Origin: Nitrososphaera sp.
GTDB lineage: Archaea; Thermoproteota; Nitrososphaeria; Nitrososphaerales; Nitrososphaeraceae
Direction of reading: 5' to 3'
Length of the DNA stretch: 11,468 nt
Assembly (NCBI GenBank): GCA_023252395.1
Contig: JAJPDY010000016.1
Coordinates: 1-11,468, forward strand
The notes beneath the pieces were generated by a model. The model was not told the origin of the DNA, ran no database searches, and was given only the letters and a program-made list of their open reading frames with translations. Of the stretch, positions 7,908 to 11,468 are shown in pieces. The stretch's first letter is position 1; the number at the start of each line of letters is the position of its first letter. The position numbers were made by a program, and so were the translations under genes.

Positions 7908-8111
7908 ATGATGCAATCCAATCACATTCTGTCTGTAATGGAGTTAGAACTAACGAAACTATTCGATAGAAAGCAGTGTCGCTCATGCGGTGGTAAAATC
8001 AGTCTGAGGAAGTTCTGTCTCGATTGCAAGGAGCCTACCGCCATAGGTTGTGCGAATTGCTATTTGATTGAAGAATATACTCATGCCGGACATGCCGAGA
8101 TGAACCTGTAA
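7908..8111 (+). CDS. Small cysteine-rich zinc-ribbon-like protein
   Basis: A 67-residue ORF if started at ATG 7908 (three codons later at 7911 or further at 7938 are also possible, and TTG 7881 would give 76 residues). It carries three CxxC knuckles, CRSCGG, CLDC and CANC, plus nearby histidines near the C-terminus (THAGHAE), a pattern that suits binding one or two zinc ions. Before the knuckles a short amphipathic stretch MELELTKLFDRKQ could be a helix. Function is not recognised; small zinc-ribbon proteins are abundant in archaea and act as nucleic-acid or protein-binding modules. It lies on the opposite strand within the rpsB-MEMO gap and converges on rpsB with a hairpin between them. No Shine-Dalgarno precedes any candidate start. 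The cysteine spacing makes a real gene more likely than chance. Confidence 0.6.
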   Translation: MMQSNHILSVMELELTKLFDRKQCRSCGGKISLRKFCLDCKEPTAIGCANCYLIEEYTHAGHAEMNL

Positions 8112-8125
8112 AGACAAGCCTTAAC

Positions 8126-8158
8126 ACATTCAGCTCTAGCAAGACATCTGCTGAATGT
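8126..8158 (+). terminator. Hairpin between the small zinc-ribbon ORF and rpsB
   Basis: A perfect nine-base inverted repeat, ACATTCAGC (8126-8134) and GCTGAATGT (8150-8158), encloses a 15-base loop. It starts 14 bases after the small ORF stop and is followed by ATTTT at 8167-8171. It lies between two converging genes, so it may end transcripts or stabilise 3' ends in either direction. The long loop and weak T-tract make a strong terminator uncertain. Confidence 0.45.
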
Positions 8159-8187
8159 ACTGTTCAATTTTCGGTTGGTGGCTACCG

Positions 8188-8901
8188 TTAGGTTAGTTCC
8201 TCGACCAACTTTGTTTCAAAGTCGTCGATAGAAGCGATCTCTAGCATCTCACTGTCTGATTTTATCTTGCCCTGCTTCTTCAAGACTTCCCTTGTGAGAA
8301 GCCAGTACGTAGTGGCAAGTGCCTTGCGGCCCCTGTTGTTTGCAGGTATTATCAGATCTACCTTTGAAGTCACGTTGTCGCTGTTTGCGATTGCAATGAC
8401 TGGCACACCTGCCCTTGTCGATTCTATGACTGCCTGCTGGTCTGCCTGCGGGTCGGTAACAATTACTATTTCTGGCTCCATGTAGTTTGGAAGGGACGGG
8501 TTGGTGAAAGTGCCGGGCATAAATCTGCCTAATATCCTAGTCGCCCCGGTAAGCTCACAGAACTTTTCCACCGGCGTCTTGCCGTATTCGCGGGCAGAAG
8601 TCACTGCAACCTTTGAGATTGTTGACCTGCCGATGAACTTTGCAGCGACGTCTATCCTTGCCAGAGTCTTGCTGATGTCAAGGATGTAGAGGCCCTCTGG
8701 GTTGGCCTTTAGGATAAACGGAGCCATAAATTTCGTCTTGACTGGCGTGCCTACGCGGATGCCAGTTGATAGTATCATGTTTTCTAAAGATTCGGTTTCA
8801 ATGGTTTCCTGACCTTCTTGAGTCTCGACAGGCGCAGCAGATTCTTCAATCTCTGCGCTGGTCTCCTCAACTTCTTCAGGACGATCCTCGGGATTGCTCA
8901 T
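8188..8901 (-). CDS. rpsB: 30S ribosomal protein S2
   Basis: Small-subunit ribosomal protein S2 (uS2), needed for 30S assembly and docking of S1-like functions at the head-platform junction. Archaeal signatures are clear: STGIRVGTPVKTKFM (45-59), LDISKT (74-79), GRFMPGTFTNPS (125-136), VTDPQADQQA (148-157), PVIAIANSDN (167-176) and IPANNRGRKALATTYWLL (185-202). The 237 residues include an acidic N-terminal extension of about 38 residues (many Glu) before the conserved core, and a charged C-terminal tail. ATG 8901 is the first start and the acidic codons are in a clean frame. Its usual upstream partner, enolase, ends at 11395, so the two are now parted by about 2.5 kb. Possible TATA boxes sit in an imperfect duplication just upstream. 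Confidence 0.96.
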   Translation of the reverse strand: MSNPEDRPEEVEETSAEIEESAAPVETQEGQETIETESLENMILSTGIRVGTPVKTKFMAPFILKANPEGLYILDISKTLARIDVAAKFIGRSTISKVAVTSAREYGKTPVEKFCELTGATRILGRFMPGTFTNPSLPNYMEPEIVIVTDPQADQQAVIESTRAGVPVIAIANSDNVTSKVDLIIPANNRGRKALATTYWLLTREVLKKQGKIKSDSEMLEIASIDDFETKLVEELT

Positions 8902-8907
8902 ATTACG

Positions 8908-8978
8908 TAGAGGACAGTTCAGCCATACCTTCTATTAAATCATTCCTTAGAGGTAACCATCCTTCTATTAGAAAATCA
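8908..8978. repeat. Imperfect tandem duplication in the rpsB upstream region
   Basis: Units 8908-8942 and 8948-8978 share TAGAGG at the start, CCAT then CCTTCTATTA in the middle, and AATCA at the end, with small insertions and deletions between. On the minus strand each unit reads TAATAGAAGG preceded by an AT-rich GATTT segment, a plausible TATA region; the proximal one is about 36 bases before the rpsB ATG. The duplication may provide two tandem promoters or a doubled operator for rpsB. Confidence 0.55.
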
Positions 8979-9073
8979 ATTGTCTCAACAATGATTTAGA
9001 AACAAGCAATTGCATATGGAATAGACTTGCCTTTAAGTTTTCAACAATCTGCTGGCAGAAAAAACAATAATGT

Positions 9074-9090
9074 AGCCAAAGGCTCAAAAG
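9074..9090 (+). repeat. 17-bp direct repeat, copy 1
   Basis: AGCCAAAGGCTCAAAAG, identical to 10493-10509. It contains a short palindrome AGCC-AAA-GGCT. This copy ends 26 bases before the ATG of the 435-residue gene, where promoter elements would lie. Confidence 0.7.
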
Positions 9091-9116
9091 CATCTGGCAG
9101 TATCACATAGCCTAGC

Positions 9117-10424
9117 ATGGGCAAGGATTCCAATGCATACTCAGCTATCATAGCTTTTGCATGCGGAATCATCCTTTTACTAATTTCTTTCTTTCAGTTC
9201 GTCAGTCCGGGAATTACTCATCATCCCGTAGGTTCTGCTTCTTTGGCTCCGGTTAATGCCAGAGGATGCGAAACTCCTTTTCCATCAAGACCCCAAGTTA
9301 CCCAGACAACAAACAAGAATAGCGGGGATGTCGTTGTCGTCACCAACACTCCGGTATTTCTCATGAAGCCCGGAACTACAGCTAGACTTTGTATGAGCTA
9401 CACTGAACTTTCTTCAGGTCAACCATTTTCAGGAACAGTGTATTCCCAAGTAGTAGGAGCTACCAATATGAAGAATGTCACAATTGCACCGCATCCTGAG
9501 AATATTACAGATAAGGACTATTATTTCGCTAATGCAATTGATGCTCTGCAAAATAAACGCTCTTTTGATGTTGCATATGACATCGATGCCCCAGCTAATT
9601 CAAAGGGATTCTACGGCATGTGGCCTCTTGGAGTCTGTCCAGGTCTGCCTCTTGCAGTAGGATACGATGCAACAGAGATAAATTATTCCAGAGACTTTCC
9701 GTGGACAAGTGGGCCTTACTATGGGTGTTCTGGCTTCATAGACGAAAAGATCGTGAGACTGTCTGGCATTGAAGTTTCCTACATTACTAATCAGACTGAG
9801 TCAAATATTGGATATGAGATTACTGGTGTTCACTACGACATCACAAAAGAAGAGGTACGGGAAAATCAGTCAATCACAGAAACAAATCAGCCTAGTGAAG
9901 CAGTAACAGTCACGTTTACGGTTCATTTTCATACATACAACGCAACTTTCAATGTGATTGCCGACGCCAAAGACTTTGCAATTGCGCAATTCGACGGCAA
10001 CCCTCAGTTTGAAAAAGACAACGGTTGTAGCTGGGCACCCACTAATGAGACTGTATTTGATCTTCCCGACGGCCGTTCTATTTACGATGGTAATTTAGCA
10101 GCCGACACACAGTACGTGAAAATCGCTGGCAGGTCTGAGAAAATATTGCCATATACTGGTGATTCTACCTATAGCTTCAACGTTAGGCTGACAAACTTGC
10201 CGGAAGGGTATTATGCACTCCAGCCTGCCATATTCATTACAGACAAAGATGAGCCATTAACAAAGTATGGGATTAACGCCAATACTTCGTCAAATACAAA
10301 TGCAGCGGGCAGCGCAATAGCAAATTACTTCCCGGTTACTATTGGAGATAGACTGCCCTCGGCTTTCACCAATGACAACGAGACGGTTTCTCCTAATGCA
10401 AAAGAAATACACGGTCAATGTTGA
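9117..10424 (+). CDS. Membrane-anchored, sequon-rich exported protein of unknown function
   Basis: Not recognised as any known family. The 435-residue protein starts with a short charged segment, then one hydrophobic helix at about 10-31 (AIIAFACGIILLLISFFQFV within it), and the rest looks extracellular and beta-rich. Nine N-x-S/T sequons (N120, N129, N189, N225, N250, N275, N310, N389, N421) suggest heavy surface glycosylation. Six cysteines after the helix (51, 92, 174, 204, 304, 435) would allow three disulfides. ATG 9117 is the first start; no Shine-Dalgarno is visible. Base composition is AT-richer than the core genes (22 G/C in 60 bases at 9481-9540, against 32 in 60 at 4201-4260), which suggests separate history. 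It is followed by a Rieske-like gene on the same strand, so the two may form a surface unit. The C-terminus may be shortened by a frameshift near 10400. Confidence 0.75.
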   Translation: MGKDSNAYSAIIAFACGIILLLISFFQFVSPGITHHPVGSASLAPVNARGCETPFPSRPQVTQTTNKNSGDVVVVTNTPVFLMKPGTTARLCMSYTELSSGQPFSGTVYSQVVGATNMKNVTIAPHPENITDKDYYFANAIDALQNKRSFDVAYDIDAPANSKGFYGMWPLGVCPGLPLAVGYDATEINYSRDFPWTSGPYYGCSGFIDEKIVRLSGIEVSYITNQTESNIGYEITGVHYDITKEEVRENQSITETNQPSEAVTVTFTVHFHTYNATFNVIADAKDFAIAQFDGNPQFEKDNGCSWAPTNETVFDLPDGRSIYDGNLAADTQYVKIAGRSEKILPYTGDSTYSFNVRLTNLPEGYYALQPAIFITDKDEPLTKYGINANTSSNTNAAGSAIANYFPVTIGDRLPSAFTNDNETVSPNAKEIHGQC

Positions 10425-10524
10425 GAAAGGCTGCAACGGAGTAACCAACATAGTATTAGAAGTATGCTCCTCAAAAGACCAATGCTGCATTCAGCCAAAG
10501 GCTCAAAAGGATAAGCGAGTATGA
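10396..10524 (+). other. Out-of-frame protein-like tail overlapping the end of the 435-residue gene (possible frameshift remnant or small overlapping gene)
   Basis: From ATG 10396, in the +1 frame relative to the upstream gene, 42 codons read through past that gene's TGA (10422-10424). The product begins MQKKYTVNVEKGCNGVTN, continues IVLEVCSSKDQCC and ends in a basic tail; it looks like a beta-strand-rich, cysteine-containing protein end and not like random sequence. Losing one base in the A-rich stretch around 10398-10406 would join it to the upstream protein as NAKKYTVNVEKGC. No Shine-Dalgarno precedes 10396, which argues against an independent gene. Sequencing error, a true frameshift, or programmed frameshifting are all possible. 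Confidence 0.4.
10493..10509 (+). repeat. 17-bp direct repeat, copy 2
   Basis: Identical to 9074-9090. It ends 33 bases before the ATG of the Rieske-like gene and lies within the out-of-frame tail of the upstream gene. Confidence 0.7.
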
Positions 10525-10532
10525 TAATCTAA

Positions 10533-10538
10533 AGGAGA
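10533..10538 (+). promoter_or_regulatory. Ribosome binding site of the Rieske-like gene
   Basis: AGGAGA ends four bases before ATG 10543. It supports this start and shows that this gene is translated from a leadered mRNA, perhaps one shared with the upstream gene. Confidence 0.65.
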
Positions 10539-10542
10539 ATCA

Positions 10543-11304
10543 ATGTTCGATTCAATTCGCTCAAGAATTACTGTGGCTATTCTAGTAGTCGCAATTGGAG
10601 CAATTCTTGTAACCTTTGCAATCGCGTATTTTGGAGGAAGTGTAAAGTCTGGCTCAAATGCCGAAGATTACAAGAGAATCATAACCTATACGCCAATATA
10701 CAAAACGGACCGAGAAACTACATACAATTTCAGTTATGCTAGAATACAAGATATCTCTAGTGATTCTCCTGCTCGACTTCTAAACCCGTTTGGAAAAACA
10801 ATGGCAGCCTTTCCTCAGGTTTCGACTGGAAGTAACAATAATCCAAATGATAGGATGAGGGAGGATGAAAGAACCGCTCTTGTAATAAATGCAGATGCTT
10901 TTGAGCAATATATTCTGATTCGTCTTCCACCTGAACTGGGAGGCAATGTAGATAGTGTCAGTGCATTTAGAGCGTATAGCAATCTTGATCCGGGATCAAA
11001 GTGCTTGCTTAGATATAGTTCAGAATTCGATGGTGCTGTCCTTTTAGATCCGTGTCACAACGATATTTTCAGAGTATCCGATGGATACTCTTGCTTTGGT
11101 AAGATAGTGAGTGGTAACCCGGTCTTGACTGGCTATAATGCCATACCCCGACTCAGACTCTCAGTCGATGATCAAGGCTATCTTTTGGCAGCAAGGCCGG
11201 ATGGTCAGCCATCTGGTGATGGAACTGTGGGCGAAGGACGAATTATGCCTGCCGAGGAGATAAAGATCTTCCAAAATGATCCAAGTTGCGATTTTGAGAG
11301 TTAA
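10543..11304 (+). CDS. Membrane-anchored Rieske-fold protein with most cluster ligands missing
   Basis: A 253-residue protein with one N-terminal membrane helix (about 10-31) and an exported domain, the layout of Rieske subunits of cytochrome bc-type complexes. Residues 123-217 follow the Rieske pattern of QcrA-like proteins: YILIRLPPELGG (123-134), VSAF (139-142), LLDPCHNDIFRVSDG (167-181) in place of CPCHxxxFdxxdG, and IPRLRLSVDDQGYLLA (201-216) matching the usual PLPRLPLxVDDxGYLxA end. In box I the CTHxGC motif is replaced by NLDPGSKC (147-154): the iron-ligand Cys and His are gone and only the second Cys (C154) remains. In box II the ligand Cys is D169, while the disulfide Cys (C171) and His172 stay. 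So the disulfide pair is kept but a 2Fe-2S cluster is unlikely. The gene is AT-rich (23 G/C in 60 at 10741-10800). A structural or substrate-binding role is inferred. Confidence 0.7.
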   Translation: MFDSIRSRITVAILVVAIGAILVTFAIAYFGGSVKSGSNAEDYKRIITYTPIYKTDRETTYNFSYARIQDISSDSPARLLNPFGKTMAAFPQVSTGSNNNPNDRMREDERTALVINADAFEQYILIRLPPELGGNVDSVSAFRAYSNLDPGSKCLLRYSSEFDGAVLLDPCHNDIFRVSDGYSCFGKIVSGNPVLTGYNAIPRLRLSVDDQGYLLAARPDGQPSGDGTVGEGRIMPAEEIKIFQNDPSCDFES

Positions 11305-11323
11305 ATGCAGAATCTGCAGCAAT

Positions 11324-11337
11324 GCCTAAGGCTCAGA
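11324..11337 (+). repeat. Diverged third copy of the direct repeat
   Basis: GCCTAAGGCTCAGA matches the 17-bp repeat at 12 of 14 positions and keeps the palindromic heart (GCC-TAA-GGC). It lies 19 bases after the stop of the Rieske-like gene. A nearby palindrome TGCAGA-A-TCTGCA (11306-11318) adds to the structured 3' region. The match is short, so chance cannot be excluded. Confidence 0.35.
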
Positions 11338-11376
11338 TTTGTCAAATCATCCATTCTCTACCAGAAATATATCGAC

Positions 11377-11394
11377 TATCTGAAAGGTCAGATA
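11377..11394 (-). terminator. Small hairpin directly after the enolase stop
   Basis: A perfect seven-base inverted repeat, TATCTGA (11377-11383) and TCAGATA (11388-11394), with a four-base loop abuts the minus-strand enolase stop at 11395-11397. Downstream on that strand comes AT-rich sequence (ATATATTTC) but no long T-run, so it may be a weak terminator or a 3' stabilising element. Confidence 0.35.
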
Positions 11395-11468
11395 CTACAG
11401 ACTACTCATACCCTCCACTAAATCATACTCTAAGAGACGCACGAGCTCATTCAGCTTTGCCACGCGCT
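11395..11468 (-). CDS. eno: Enolase, C-terminal end only
   Basis: A minus-strand frame enters from the right edge and stops at TAG (11395-11397). The visible residues RVAKLNELVRLLEYDLVEG match the enolase C-terminal helix (consensus RxAKxNxLLRIEE), and archaeal enolase genes are often next to rpsB. Enolase interconverts 2-phosphoglycerate and phosphoenolpyruvate. The last residues, after VEG, are MSSL, shorter than some family tails. Only 23 full codons are in view, so the call rests on this helix and on gene order. Confidence 0.6.
   Translation of the reverse strand, partial: RVAKLNELVRLLEYDLVEGMSSL

Noticed and set aside
9074..11337. Integron-like cassette array with attC sites
   Set aside because: The repeats are only 17 bases, lack the long imperfect palindrome and core sites of attC, and no integrase is in view; a shared regulatory element is simpler.
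8902..11394. Insertion sequence or transposon carrying the two exported genes
   Set aside because: No transposase, terminal inverted repeats or target-site duplication could be found at the insert edges.
1..11468. CRISPR array, tRNA or rRNA gene
   Set aside because: No regularly spaced repeats and no tRNA or rRNA signature sequences were seen on either strand.

Overview
The window looks like a piece of an ammonia-oxidising thaumarchaeon of the Nitrososphaera type. The reasons are the archaeal route to coenzyme A (pantoate kinase plus phosphopantothenate synthetase), an archaeal mevalonate kinase, the archaeal neighbourhood enolase / ribosomal protein S2 / MEMO / mevalonate kinase, TATA-like promoters a short distance from starts, several TTG starts, and moderate GC in the core genes. 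The genus is inferred from protein style and gene order; no search was run.

Left block (1-3593, minus strand): four tightly coupled genes, read from right to left: pantoate kinase, phosphopantothenate synthetase, PanB (ketopantoate hydroxymethyltransferase) and CoaBC, which runs off the left edge. Together they take ketoisovalerate and pantoate towards 4'-phosphopantetheine, the core of CoA synthesis; ketopantoate reductase and CoaD are not in view. The kinase and synthetase genes lie in the same reading frame with only one TAA between them.

Centre (3594-5849, plus strand): a short divergent promoter region, an AbrB/PhoU-type phosphate regulator, and a patatin-like hydrolase 26 bases downstream. 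The patatin gene ends tail-to-tail with mevalonate kinase, sharing the four bases CTAG.

Right-centre (5846-8901, minus strand): rpsB, then (after an interruption holding a small plus-strand zinc-ribbon ORF and a hairpin) the MEMO gene and mevalonate kinase, the last two overlapping by four bases. This is an old archaeal housekeeping neighbourhood.

Right end (8902-11468): between rpsB and the C-terminal end of an enolase gene at the edge lies an AT-richer, opposite-strand insert with two membrane-anchored exported proteins. One is a 435-residue unknown rich in N-glycosylation sequons; the other is a 253-residue Rieske-fold protein that seems to have lost three of the four iron-sulfur ligands while keeping the disulfide cysteines. 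A 17-bp direct repeat precedes each of the two genes, with a diverged copy after the second, and a protein-like out-of-frame tail follows the first gene. This insert is the most unusual part of the window.
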